Shown here piece by piece: positions 28,272-37,591 of a DNA stretch of 64,000 bases (within the stretch, counting starts at the first letter, position 1; each line of letters begins with the position of its first letter). The position numbers were made by a program, and so were the translations under genes. The notes beneath the pieces were generated by a model that worked only from the letters and a program-made list of their open reading frames with translations, was not told the origin of the DNA and did no database searches. This DNA comes from Lacrimispora algidixylanolytica (GTDB taxonomy: Bacteria; Bacillota; Clostridia; Lachnospirales; Lachnospiraceae): positions 1-64,000 of the forward strand of contig NZ_MCIA01000015.1 of the NCBI RefSeq assembly GCF_003609635.1, given 5' to 3'.

Positions 28272-29417
28272 ATGAGGAAAATAAAACAGATAGGCGCTTT
28301 CTGCCTTGTAGCCACTTTAGCCGTTTTAAGCCCTGGGATGGCTTTCGCAGGAAGTCCGGAGTTTGCAAGAACCGCAGAGGAATGGGCAGGGCTTCAGGAT
28401 AATGTGATGGAATACGGCGAGCTGGCTGGCCTGATTCACGAATATAACGTAACGGTCCAAAAGAACCAATTAGATATCAGCGACAAGAAAAAGGACGGGA
28501 GGATTACCAGCGACGAAAACGCTCAATACTACCGGGATGCGGCCAGCGATTACCGGAGTGCTATCACAGGAGACGATGCCCTTTCAGATGCTCAGAATGC
28601 GGTAGGGGCCAGCAACGCCGCTGCCCAGGCTGACAAAAATGTAGAGGACATTAGGGTGTACCAGATTACCTACGACCAAGAGGAAGCCAATCTTGTAACC
28701 ACTGCCCAGACCTCCATTATTTTCTATTTTAAACAGCAGTATGAGTTGGAGAGCGCAAAGGACAGCCTGGAATATTTACAGGCGGCTTATGACTCTGCCC
28801 AGGCGAAGAAAAACTTAGGAACGGGCATCCAAATCGATGTGCTTTCCGCCCAGAAAGATTTGCAGGACGCCAACGCTTCTATTGAGAAGCTGACGGCCTC
28901 TATTGAGGAAACGAGGCAGGGCCTCTGTATTATGCTGGGCTGGAAATACAACGATACTCCTGAAATACGAGATCTTCCGACTGTAGACAGTAAAAAAATT
29001 GACGCTATGGCCCCGGAAGCGGATCAGGAAGCTGCACTGCAGAATAATTACACTTTGAACATCAATAAGAGAAAACTGGAAAATGCCAGCTCCGATGTGA
29101 CCAAGGAATCCTTGAAAAAGACCATAGCAAACAATCAGCAGAACATCAGTACGGACCTTGTAAAGTCCTATCAATCGGTTCTTCTGGCCAAATCTTCCTG
29201 CCAGCAGGCGGAAACGGAGCTGGAACTGGAAAAGAAGAATTTTAATACCGTAGAACGGAAATACCAGGCTGGTACCGCCAGTCGTTTAGAGTATCTGAAA
29301 CAAAAGAACACTTATAATACAAAAGCCATTGCCGTAAAGACTGCGGAACTGAATTTATTCGAAGCGGTCCAGACTTATGAAAATAGGGTCAGCGGTCTGG
29401 CCTCTACGGGAGGATGA
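28272..29417 (+). CDS. TolC-like coiled-coil secreted protein 1
   Basis: 381 aa from ATG 28272 (GAGGAGG 6 bases upstream; ATG 28257 overlaps the previous stop and would spoil the signal peptide). Signal peptide at 1-24 (GMAFAG). The mature protein is almost wholly alpha-helical, with two similar halves ending in YQAGTASRLEYLKQKNTYN and KKNLGTGIQIDVLSAQKDLQ. That is the TolC/OEP pattern (G-T..., D/L, Q...L). It is shorter than Gram-negative TolC (about 470 aa), and I see no typical beta-barrel strands. A trans-envelope or wall-spanning duct for the adaptor/ABC pair is an inference. Confidence 0.85.
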   Translation: MRKIKQIGAFCLVATLAVLSPGMAFAGSPEFARTAEEWAGLQDNVMEYGELAGLIHEYNVTVQKNQLDISDKKKDGRITSDENAQYYRDAASDYRSAITGDDALSDAQNAVGASNAAAQADKNVEDIRVYQITYDQEEANLVTTAQTSIIFYFKQQYELESAKDSLEYLQAAYDSAQAKKNLGTGIQIDVLSAQKDLQDANASIEKLTASIEETRQGLCIMLGWKYNDTPEIRDLPTVDSKKIDAMAPEADQEAALQNNYTLNINKRKLENASSDVTKESLKKTIANNQQNISTDLVKSYQSVLLAKSSCQQAETELELEKKNFNTVERKYQAGTASRLEYLKQKNTYNTKAIAVKTAELNLFEAVQTYENRVSGLASTGG

Positions 29418-29421
29418 TAAT

Positions 29422-30738
29422 ATGAGAAAAAGATGGTTTCATTTTCATTCAGGGGATACGCCTACAGCGAAACTCACGACGGTTAGACCGTCTGGTGTTG
29501 TGCCCACCCGCTCACCTGCCGGTGCAATATCTTTCCCGGTTTCATTATTACTGGCTGTTGTTCTGGCCGCTGTGACTGTTCTGACAATTCCCGGCGCCGG
29601 TTTTGCCTATGCAGCCGGTCCTGGTCAGACTGGAGAATCTATTCCTGACGGAGTGACAAAAGAACAGTGGGCCAGGCTCAACGACCAGACCATCGAATTT
29701 GACGAGCTGCCCGACCTGGTACGCTACTTCAACCAAGATGTGCAGGATACAACCGATTCTATAACTAATTCTATTGACAATAGCCAGTACATCTACGATG
29801 AAATGAGAGGCTATATCAGGGATTTGGGGGATGATGCCGATGAGCTGGAGGATTCCGGCGTGACCTCCAGTGCGGAAGGCATGGCCCAATATAATGTGCT
29901 GAATATGACGATAAAGGGCTTGAAGACCTCGGCCGACACTATGAAGCGGACCCTGGACCATATGAACCGCAGCAATTCCTCCACAAAATCCAATATCACC
30001 TATGCTGTTAAAAATTATACTTACTATGCGAACCAGCTCATGGTCAGCTATAACAGTGCCCAATCAGGCCTTTCTTCGCTCCAGAAACTGGTAGAGGCCG
30101 GAAGCGCTTCTTTAGAATCGGCCAAAGCAAGTTATGCTATGGGAACCGCTGCTCAGGCAGATGTCATTACCGCCCAGAATGAGCTTCTCACCGCCCAGGC
30201 CTCTCTTTTGTCCATGGAAAACACCGTAGACAGCCTGCGCCGTTCCCTGTGCCTGATGACGGGATATTCCACAGATTCAAAACCGGCTATCGGAACAATC
30301 CCCCAATTGGACATGACAGAGATATCTTCCATGGACTTGGAAACCGACACGGAAAAGGCCGTCAATAACAATTACTCCCTGATATCCGAACGGCACGCCT
30401 CCTCCGGCAAGACCACCACCGGAATGAAATATAAAGACGCCAGCATTACGAAAGGAGAACAGAAAATCGCCGTGACCATGCAGTCCGATTACCAGGCCGT
30501 TTGGCAGGCCAAGACCGCCTATGAAGCTGCCTGCACCGCTTATGAAATGGCTGAGCTGAAATGGGGAAAGGCAGAACGTTCTCTTCAACACGGACTTACC
30601 AGCAAAAATGACTCCTTACAGGCCCAGATGAGCTATTTAAAGGCGGAGAGCGAAAAGCAGAGCTCTTATAATGATTTGTATCAGGCCTATGATACTTACC
30701 AATGGGCGGTGGCTGGAATCGTGGTGGAGGGGGATTGA
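29422..30738 (+). CDS. TolC-like coiled-coil secreted protein 2
   Basis: 438 aa from ATG 29422 (GGGAGGATG upstream). An unusually long polar N-terminus (about 45 residues, basic, Pro-rich) precedes a hydrophobic export or anchor segment (AISFPVSLLLAVVLAAVTVL). The rest is helical with the OEP pattern seen twice: SYAMGTAAQADVITAQNELL and SLQHGLTSKNDSLQAQMSYL. It is clearly a paralog of the preceding gene. The long N-terminal extension suggests membrane anchoring rather than release. The two proteins could form a mixed ring. It is last in the operon; the terminator lies at about 30878. Confidence 0.82.
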   Translation: MRKRWFHFHSGDTPTAKLTTVRPSGVVPTRSPAGAISFPVSLLLAVVLAAVTVLTIPGAGFAYAAGPGQTGESIPDGVTKEQWARLNDQTIEFDELPDLVRYFNQDVQDTTDSITNSIDNSQYIYDEMRGYIRDLGDDADELEDSGVTSSAEGMAQYNVLNMTIKGLKTSADTMKRTLDHMNRSNSSTKSNITYAVKNYTYYANQLMVSYNSAQSGLSSLQKLVEAGSASLESAKASYAMGTAAQADVITAQNELLTAQASLLSMENTVDSLRRSLCLMTGYSTDSKPAIGTIPQLDMTEISSMDLETDTEKAVNNNYSLISERHASSGKTTTGMKYKDASITKGEQKIAVTMQSDYQAVWQAKTAYEAACTAYEMAELKWGKAERSLQHGLTSKNDSLQAQMSYLKAESEKQSSYNDLYQAYDTYQWAVAGIVVEGD

Positions 30739-30877
30739 TGGTGAATTTTGAGAAAAAAAAGATCAAAAATCGATTTCCTGAAAATGTAGGTTTCTGCCTC
30801 AAAGACTATCTATTTTACGGTATTTACGATCCAGTATTCCACATCCTGGTATAGTTATGGCTAGGAAGGAAAGATGG

Positions 30878-30916
30878 GGGCTGTCGCACTAAGTATTTAG
30901 TGCACAGCCTTTTTTG
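30878..30916 (+). terminator. Hairpin with T-run after the efflux operon
   Basis: GGGCTGTCGCACTAA pairs with TTAGTGCACAGCC around a short loop, followed by TTTTTTG. It works as a Rho-independent terminator. GGGGGCTGTCGC also resembles the end of IS1182-type elements, so it may be an IS scar that now serves as terminator. Confidence 0.7.
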
Positions 30917-31022
30917 TATAATAGGAAATACTCAATTTCTGATAACATTAAGTATATCGCTGCTGTATTGTCAACATTCACTTTCTTTTGTGGAGAAGAG
31001 ATGGGAAATTCATTATGGCTGC

Positions 31023-31656
31023 TTACTGGCGATTTATTCGATGGTGGTGCGGATGAAACACTATATGGATTTGTACATAACGGAAGTCTAAAAATTCATA
31101 CAACACTTCAAATTCTTTATTGACATCAATTCGCAGCGCTTGAAAGCATCTTTGACAGGATTTTTTTATTTCATTATCTCTGTCTTTTTCTGGAATGAAT
31201 TTAAGCGTATCTTTAATAATTTGTTGAAGCAGACTTGTTGTTATAATGTCTGTTCCTTTTTTTATTGCGGAGATAATGGCTCGAGCGATTTCTTCGGAAT
31301 GAGGCTCGTCCGCATTTTCTAACAACATACCGTGTAATTCATCTTGTGAAATACTTTTAAGACGTTCCGCTGCAGAGATGCCCTTGGATGGATTGAGCCG
31401 TAGGTCCAATGGTCTTGATTCAGAAGTAATTTGATCTATATTGGAAAAATTTGTTTGTTTCACTGTTAAAATTTCCGGGCCATAATCTAAGCTCTAAACG
31501 CTCCTTTGTTCGTGGCAATTCGATGGGATCGACATCAGTAGCATATAACTCTGGTTGCAGTTCCTTATATTTATCTTTAAAAGCTTTGTGGTGAGTACCC
31601 TTATACCTAGGTCGATGCTGATGTTTTTGTTCCTGATTATCCACTCTTGCTTCCAC
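31023..31656 (-). pseudogene. Decayed RsmH-like rRNA/SAM methyltransferase paralog
   Basis: On the minus strand the pieces, in order, are RPRYKGTHHKAFKDKYKELQ, then DVDPIELPRTKERLELRLWP, then (frame change) TNFSNIDQITSES, RPLDLRLNPSKGISAAERLK, SISQDELHGMLLENADEPHS, SCQRCFQALRIDVNKEFEVL. These match the clostridial second RsmH-like protein that starts KRRPRYKGTHP. The AdoMet-binding core between the first and second blocks and the region around NIDQ are deleted, and the C-terminal GR.AILSFHS motif is replaced by an out-of-frame tail. Several independent lesions make it non-functional. Confidence 0.8.
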
Positions 31657-31883
31657 CTTTTTATATGTTTTTTTATTATATAATCCAAAGTGTCTGCAAA
31701 ACTGACGTTTTAGAATATTCCTATAAACTACATGATATCAAATGCATGTCATAATAGTAAACGCATAATAAAAGAACTTGCATGAAATATCAGGCCTATA
31801 GTGAATGCAAACTGCTTTTATTGTTTTTTCTAAAGTTCTCTATCTAAGTAAACGTCCACTTTTTACTATTTAAAAGTTTTAAG

Positions 31884-32768
31884 TTATATTTCTGGCAGTG
31901 AAAAATTGTCTATAAAATACTTTATATATTTTTCCTTTGGTTTGCTTTGGTATGCAATTCCATATTCCATGGTTTCCTGTTCCTGTATAGGAATAGCTAT
32001 TATATCTTTTATGTCAGCAGAAATACAATATGCTGGCAAAATGGCGATTCCGTAACCTGATTTTGCAAGCAAAATTCCCACCTGGTCGTTTTCACATATA
32101 AAACCTAAATGTTGTTGTGAGTGAAATGTTAATTTCTGCTGTACTTTATCTTTATATTGAAAAGGGATCAAATCGGGATGTAAGGTAATCAGACAGCTTT
32201 CTTTTAAATCGTCAAACGTCAATTTTTTGTAGGCACTCAACGGAGAATCAACTGACATAACAGCATATTTTGTAATGACTTTTAATCTTTTAAACGTGCA
32301 ATCTCTAGTATCTTTAATCATCTCTTTTGTTAAAAGCATAATATCTAATTGTTTGTCATCAAATAAAGCTATAAGCTGAGAATAATCTTTTATGATAATA
32401 ACTGGATAAACTCTGGGATATTCAATTTGTAAATTTGATAAAATGATAGATAAACTTTGCAGTTCCGCATTACTTGTACAACCAATACGAAGAAAGCTGA
32501 TATTTCTCGTGGCTGCTTTTTCGGCACGTTTTTTGGATATATCAATTTTCATTAATATTTCTTTTGCATCACCATAAAAGAATGTGCCTGCTTCTGTTAA
32601 TCTCACCATTTTAGAAGTGCGGATAAATAATTTAGTATTTAGTTCTGCTTCCAGAGTTTGAATGTGATGCGTGACTGTAGGCGGTGATAAATAAAGCTCT
32701 TCTGCAGCCTTAGAAAAATTTAATTTATCAGCCACGCTTATGAAGCATTGCAATTGTTGGGTATTCAA
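31884..32768 (-). CDS. LysR-family transcriptional regulator
   Basis: 294 aa from TTG 32768 (AAAGGAGATG upstream on the minus strand). N-terminal HTH_1 at residues 1-60 (FISVADKLNFSKAAEELYLS, PPTVTHHIQTLEAEL). The effector-binding domain covers about 90-290. It is divergent from the NmrA-type reductase gene at 33090, with a perfect palindrome between them, so it very likely regulates that gene. A redox, quinone or aldehyde inducer would fit. Confidence 0.9.
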   Translation of the reverse strand: MNTQQLQCFISVADKLNFSKAAEELYLSPPTVTHHIQTLEAELNTKLFIRTSKMVRLTEAGTFFYGDAKEILMKIDISKKRAEKAATRNISFLRIGCTSNAELQSLSIILSNLQIEYPRVYPVIIIKDYSQLIALFDDKQLDIMLLTKEMIKDTRDCTFKRLKVITKYAVMSVDSPLSAYKKLTFDDLKESCLITLHPDLIPFQYKDKVQQKLTFHSQQHLGFICENDQVGILLAKSGYGIAILPAYCISADIKDIIAIPIQEQETMEYGIAYQSKPKEKYIKYFIDNFSLPEI

Positions 32769-32828
32769 AAGACCATCTCCTTTTTTATTATAATTTATTA
32801 TAAAACAATGGATCGTTCATTTCAATAC

Positions 32829-32851
32829 AACATTAGATTTTATCTAATGTT
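32829..32851. promoter_or_regulatory. Palindromic operator between LysR and NmrA-like genes
   Basis: AACATTAGAT TTT ATCTAATGTT is a perfect 10-bp inverted repeat with a 3-base centre and contains T-N11-A. It lies 61 bases upstream of the LysR start, the standard position of a LysR recognition site. Confidence 0.65.
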
Positions 32852-33089
32852 ATAACGTTTTTTGAAATTCTCTTTATACTATTATAGTGTTACATTTAAT
32901 ATAGTAATTTACTATAAGAACAATACACTAAAAAATAAGAACCATACAAAGAAACAGAAAAAACAGACAGAATGAACCAAACAATCAATAATCATTATTG
33001 TTGTGGTAAGTGCTATAGGTAGAATCGTATTTGAAAGATTTAATATCGTACATAACTTTACTATAAATTAATAAAAAGGAGATTATAAT

Positions 33090-34064
33090 ATGCGCTATAT
33101 TGTAACGGGTACAGATGGGAAACTTGGTGGAAGAGTTGCAGAAAATATGTTGAAAGAGGTAGATCCAAAAGATTTGATTTTTACTTGTCCTAATATTGAA
33201 AAATTAAATCCGGAGAAGAAAGAATATTGGAAACAGCTTGGAATAAGCGTAAAACAAGCGAATTATGATGATGTTGAAGAAATGACAAAATCATTTACAG
33301 GAGGAGATAGAATATATATTGTATCTGGCGTACTTATTGGAGAGGTTAGGGTGCAGCAACATAAGAATGTTGTTGATGCTGCTATTGCGGCCGGAGTAAA
33401 GCATATTACATATACTTCATTCCTCGGTGCAAGCGATCCAGCATATGAACATATATATGTAACTCCAGATCATACAGAAACAGAAAAGTATATTAAAGGA
33501 AGAGCAGAAGAAACGGGCATTACATATAACTTTATGAGAAATAATTTGTATATGGAAAATTATTTTACAACATCTGTCATGCTGGCGCTGATGTCCGATA
33601 ATAAGTGGTATACTACTGCGGGGGAAGGAAAAGCTACATTCATTCCAAAGGATGACAGCGCAAGAGTTGCAACTGCCTTGCTTTTGGGAAAGGGAGAATT
33701 GAATACAGCATATAATGCATGTGGTTCCGAATCAATTTCTCAGAGGGATATCGTAGAATTAGTCAGTGAGTTATCGGGTATAAAAATTGAATATTGTCCT
33801 GTTAACCATGAGGAGTTTTTTGAATATTTGGATTCCATGAATATTCCCAGAGATTGTTCTGCTGATTTTTCAAAATCACCAGTTCCATGGTGCGGAAATG
33901 ATATGGTTACAAATGAGGCTAGCATAGCAGAGGGATTAGCGGATGTAAAAAGTGATGCTGTGGAAAAATTAACTGGTCACAGACCAAAAACCGCGAAAGA
34001 GATAGCATTGAATTATAGTTATATTTGGGAACAAAATATTAGAAATTGGAAAGATATCAAATAG
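33090..34064 (+). CDS. NmrA-like NAD(P)-binding protein (quinone/azoreductase-2 type)
   Basis: 324 aa. The N-terminal Rossmann motif is VTGTDGKLGGRVAENML (residues 5-21), with the atypical GxxGxxG of NmrA/QOR2 proteins. IYIVSGVLIGE, KHITYTSFLGASDP and the late FMRNNLYMENYF fit NmrA-like atypical SDRs, which have no SDR tyrosine/lysine pair. Members act as NADPH-dependent quinone reductases or redox sensors. RBS AAGGAG, ATG 33090. It is controlled by the divergent LysR protein, and a bidirectional terminator follows. Confidence 0.85.
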   Translation: MRYIVTGTDGKLGGRVAENMLKEVDPKDLIFTCPNIEKLNPEKKEYWKQLGISVKQANYDDVEEMTKSFTGGDRIYIVSGVLIGEVRVQQHKNVVDAAIAAGVKHITYTSFLGASDPAYEHIYVTPDHTETEKYIKGRAEETGITYNFMRNNLYMENYFTTSVMLALMSDNKWYTTAGEGKATFIPKDDSARVATALLLGKGELNTAYNACGSESISQRDIVELVSELSGIKIEYCPVNHEEFFEYLDSMNIPRDCSADFSKSPVPWCGNDMVTNEASIAEGLADVKSDAVEKLTGHRPKTAKEIALNYSYIWEQNIRNWKDIK

Positions 34065-34224
34065 TTAGTTGATGTTTTTTGCTGTAACTTCTTTTGACTA
34101 AAGAATTATGAAAAAACAATAAAATGTGCTATTTCATAATCTTCACCTTATACAACGGATTTTCGTTATGTAAGATTTTTACCTATATAAAGTTGAAATT
34201 ATCTTAGAAGCGAAATAAATTAAT

Positions 34225-34265
34225 AATATCCCCACCAAATAAAAATTATATTTGGTGGGGATATT
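34225..34265. terminator. Bidirectional terminator between convergent genes
   Basis: AATATCCCCACCAAAT pairs perfectly with ATTTGGTGGGGATATT; the flanks are A/T runs on both sides. It separates the NmrA-like gene (+) from the lipocalin-like gene (-). Confidence 0.85.
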
Positions 34266-34306
34266 ATTATGGTTAAATTACCAATAAACCTTCAAATTCG
34301 AAAAGC

Positions 34307-35305
34307 TTAGATTTCGCCGCACACGTCTCCAATCATTTCCACATCAACAGCACTGTCTATTTTTTTACCTTTATACGTACCTGAAATGTGATACAAGCAC
34401 TGACAGCCGGATAATAATTTTACTTCATGGACAAACTCTGCATCTGGACCTGTAGCAAGACTAGTAAGCTTCACATCAAAGTCTTCCGCTGGGATGCGGA
34501 TATTGATGATATTTGGATAAGAATGTCCTGATCTTTCGCTTTTCCAAATATCATCATAGGTAATGTCTGCCGATGCATTTTTCATGACACCGTCTTGGAG
34601 TAGAAATGTTGCAAAAGCATGTCTTTGTGTTGGAAGATATACGTCCCAAAGTGATACGGCTCCGCGGCCATTTTGTAGAGAGGACAGACCAATCCAAAGC
34701 CAACTACTATTTCCTGGACCAAATGAATTTTCTTCAGTATGGGTTTGAGCGATACCGTACTGTCTGTCGAACCATGCATAAGCATTATTTACTTTATATT
34801 CATGTCCTTGGAGAATAAAAGTCCCTTCCATTTTCATATTGGGGAATGAATACTGATAGGACCCAGTGTTACCAAAATTAATTAAGCCGGTTCCACCATT
34901 GTAAAGGATTTCTCCATTGGGGATGAAGTTCATGTGGATTTCATTCTCGCCAATCTTCAAATCCAGAGACATATGATTCATATCACCACTGAAATCACCC
35001 CAGGATGAGAAGCAATACATATGATCGGTAGCAATACCATTTTCTTCATTCACAGAAGAAAGAATCTTATTATTCAACCAGATATCATCTGTTGCATCCA
35101 TAAAAAGGCTTTCTACACTGACTTTTATCTCATTATCATATGGCTGTACCATATGATGCCATGTAAAACCCAGTTGTTTACCGTCAGCTTCAAATTCAGT
35201 TTTGAGATACCATGAATCGATCAGTGCTTCTGGTACCGCTTTAAGATCATCTAAAGCATTAACTGACATTGGAAAACCATGATTAACCATTAAATTTTTT
35301 CTCAT
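34307..35305 (-). CDS. AttH/CrtC-type lipocalin-like protein (kievitone-hydratase-like)
   Basis: 332 aa from ATG 35305 (TGAGGTAA 6 bases upstream; the in-frame ATG 57 bases further up has no site). No signal peptide. Pattern: WYLKTEF...FTWHHMVQP near the start, then SLDLKIGENEIHM, and the central YAWFDRQYG, equivalent to the W.DR..G motif of the hydroxyneurosporene synthase (CrtC)/AttH family of two joined lipocalin domains. Fungal members hydrate isoflavonoids; bacterial members are mostly uncharacterised. It is divergent from a TetR gene whose product probably controls it. Confidence 0.75.
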   Translation of the reverse strand: MRKNLMVNHGFPMSVNALDDLKAVPEALIDSWYLKTEFEADGKQLGFTWHHMVQPYDNEIKVSVESLFMDATDDIWLNNKILSSVNEENGIATDHMYCFSSWGDFSGDMNHMSLDLKIGENEIHMNFIPNGEILYNGGTGLINFGNTGSYQYSFPNMKMEGTFILQGHEYKVNNAYAWFDRQYGIAQTHTEENSFGPGNSSWLWIGLSSLQNGRGAVSLWDVYLPTQRHAFATFLLQDGVMKNASADITYDDIWKSERSGHSYPNIINIRIPAEDFDVKLTSLATGPDAEFVHEVKLLSGCQCLYHISGTYKGKKIDSAVDVEMIGDVCGEI

Positions 35306-35468
35306 ATCATTTACCTCATTTCTGTTATTTTTCTTGACATTATATGGAATGTTAGCTAACATTAAAAGATAGACACTGTGTCGTATATCTTGCTCATAGT
35401 ATAATTTTATCTACACGGAAAAGCAATTTACAATATAAAGCAAAATGTCGTATTTTGAGGTGGTTGTT

Positions 35469-36089
35469 ATGCAGACTTATGATAACGCAAGGATGAAAAC
35501 CAGAAAAAAAATTATTGATGCATTCTGGTCACAATATAAAACAAAACCGATTGAAAAAATCACGGTAAAAGGTATTACTGATGAATGCCAAATACACCGG
35601 GCAACTTTTTATTTGCATTATCAGGATGTTTATGCTGTTTTAGAGGAAATAGAAGATATTTTGATAAATTCACTGAATCAAGTGAAAATGGAATACTTTG
35701 AGACATCCAATGATTTGAACAATTATGCGAAAGCACTTTTGAAAATCTTTGAGGATAATGGAGAATATATCCATTATCTTGTTGTTGAAAACAAACAGCC
35801 AGTCTTTGCAATGAAATACAAAAAAAAGTTGAAAGATCAATTTCCTAATGTATTTCATCCAAAAGTAGATGATTCCAAGACAAATCTAGCCATTGATATG
35901 ACTTTATCTGCTTTAGTCGAGATGTTTATTCAATGGGCAGATACGGGTGTATTTTCTGCCGATGAAATGATTCGTATGGCAAAAGGATTTATGATAAATG
36001 GCATTTTTCATACGTTGCTCAACGATTTTGATATTGAACCAAGAATTGATCTTCGCGGCGACCAATACAAGCTTATATCAGAAAAATAG
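35469..36089 (+). CDS. TetR-family transcriptional regulator
   Basis: 206 aa from ATG 35469 (GAGGTGG upstream; the in-frame ATG at 35445 precedes that site). The HTH contains KPIEKITVKGITDECQIHRA and TFYLHYQDVYAVLEEIE. The C-terminal domain is of the TetR_C_33/PF14278 type (ALVEMFIQWADTGVFSADEM). It is divergent from the AttH-like gene with 163 bases between, and probably represses that gene. Confidence 0.88.
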   Translation: MQTYDNARMKTRKKIIDAFWSQYKTKPIEKITVKGITDECQIHRATFYLHYQDVYAVLEEIEDILINSLNQVKMEYFETSNDLNNYAKALLKIFEDNGEYIHYLVVENKQPVFAMKYKKKLKDQFPNVFHPKVDDSKTNLAIDMTLSALVEMFIQWADTGVFSADEMIRMAKGFMINGIFHTLLNDFDIEPRIDLRGDQYKLISEK

Positions 36090-36373
36090 GATCTTTCTTC
36101 CAAGCAACATTACAGTATATGACGTTGAAAGAAGAGTGATGGATTTTTATCCCAAATCCGAATAACTGCCAGGTTGTTATAACAATTAACAGGATTAGGA
36201 AATGATTATCAGGAAGTTTAAATTTAAAAAGTTCTCTTTACGCAAATCCCCAAATGAATTTAGAATGTGCTTAAAATTTATAAAGTTCTCTATACACAGA
36301 TAATCAAATGAATTTTGAAGATGGGTATCAAATAGTTTTTATGCAGTAAATAATGAAATGGGAGGAAAAGTGA

Positions 36374-37189
36374 ATGAAACTAATTGAGCTTTGCAACATG
36401 CTAGAGATTCAAAAAGAAGTTCAGGAAAAATTAATGGAGTGCGAGAAACATATTGATTTTAAAGGCGTGGAAAAGGAAATGGAGCAAATGAAGCACCCAG
36501 AATGTTGGGAGGGTGCACTCGAGCGCCTGAAAAGTTTGCTAGGATCTGATGAGGACGGAATGAAAATTTTAACCTGTCAGTTGGAGTGTGTATGTGATAC
36601 TTATGCTAAATACGAGAAACTTGGTATATCAAAAGAAATATTTATTGATACCATGAAATTTTTTCCGAGATTTCTGCAGGACCATAAAGATAGACATGGA
36701 AGTTATCGTTATGTCTGGGCATGGTGGGTAGTTCGTCAGATTTCAATGGTGGAATTTCGAATTGGAGAGCTTGAATATGAGATAAGAATGGAAAACCATA
36801 AGCATTTAATTGATATACATATTCCGGCAGATGCTGATATGACAATAAGCAAACTGCGTAATTCATATCTAGAAGCATTAGAATTTTTTAAGAAGTACTA
36901 TCCAGAATTTATAGGCGCTGATATGGTTTGCAGTTCATGGTTACTTGCACCATCATTAAAGCATGTTTTACCTGAAAACTCTAAAATTTTACAATTTCAA
37001 AAATCATTTGATATTGGTATTATGGAAGATGATAGTTTGGGTTTTATGGATTGGATATATGGAAGCAGAAATATTCCAATAGAGGAATTGCCAGAGAATA
37101 CATCCTTGCAACGGAAGCTTAAGCCCTACTTACGAAATGGCGGTAAGATAGAGTGGACATCTGGAACGTTGATTTTGAATCCTTTTTGA
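36374..37189 (+). CDS. Acyltransferase-domain (DUF5596/GNAT-C-like) protein
   Basis: 271 aa, RBS GGAGG, ATG 36374. Soluble. The layout matches small clostridial proteins annotated as acyltransferase-domain/DUF5596: helical N-terminus, then a GNAT-like second half. Markers are WAWWVVRQISMVEFRIGELE, HIPADADM, FGADM-like FIGADMVCSSWLLAPSLKHV and the closing LKPYLRNGGKIEWTSGTL. The biochemical role is not established for the family, and no partner gene is near. The intergenic region 36090-36373 holds nothing recognisable. Confidence 0.65.
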   Translation: MKLIELCNMLEIQKEVQEKLMECEKHIDFKGVEKEMEQMKHPECWEGALERLKSLLGSDEDGMKILTCQLECVCDTYAKYEKLGISKEIFIDTMKFFPRFLQDHKDRHGSYRYVWAWWVVRQISMVEFRIGELEYEIRMENHKHLIDIHIPADADMTISKLRNSYLEALEFFKKYYPEFIGADMVCSSWLLAPSLKHVLPENSKILQFQKSFDIGIMEDDSLGFMDWIYGSRNIPIEELPENTSLQRKLKPYLRNGGKIEWTSGTLILNPF

Positions 37190-37591
37190 GAGGTTTAAAT
37201 TGCTGTATATAACTATGAATAAGGATATGCAATATGGATTGATATAACCTGAGTCATAGCAAAATCGTGACACAAACATAGGCATAATCTGCCGACAAGG
37301 AATGACCAGTTTATGTCATCATCACGATTGTCTACTGAAGGCATGTAGTGTGCATTGTCAAATATAGTTGCAATAATTTTAATGATTACAGAAATCAGAA
37401 GCAGCCGGGAGTCACCGTCAGATTAGATAAAACTATAACAAGTGAGTACCTGATAAAATAAAAAATATTACGTTTGGTGCTCAGAGAGATATCATAAGAT
37501 TCCTTATTCTTATGTTAAAGAAGTAACGCGGTTAGGCCTCCCTTGTAGTATGTGAAAGAATTTTATTGACAAACTGAATAGGAGAATATTT
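37190..37591. other. Gap without recognised content
   Basis: About 400 bases between the DUF5596-type gene and a small ORF. I see no convincing ORF, terminator or RNA; only short AT-rich repeats. Confidence 0.4.

Noticed and set aside
30900-31123. Overlapping small ORFs of 63 and 69 aa after the efflux operon
   Set aside because: They start inside a terminator hairpin and run antisense into the RsmH pseudogene; no ribosome site.
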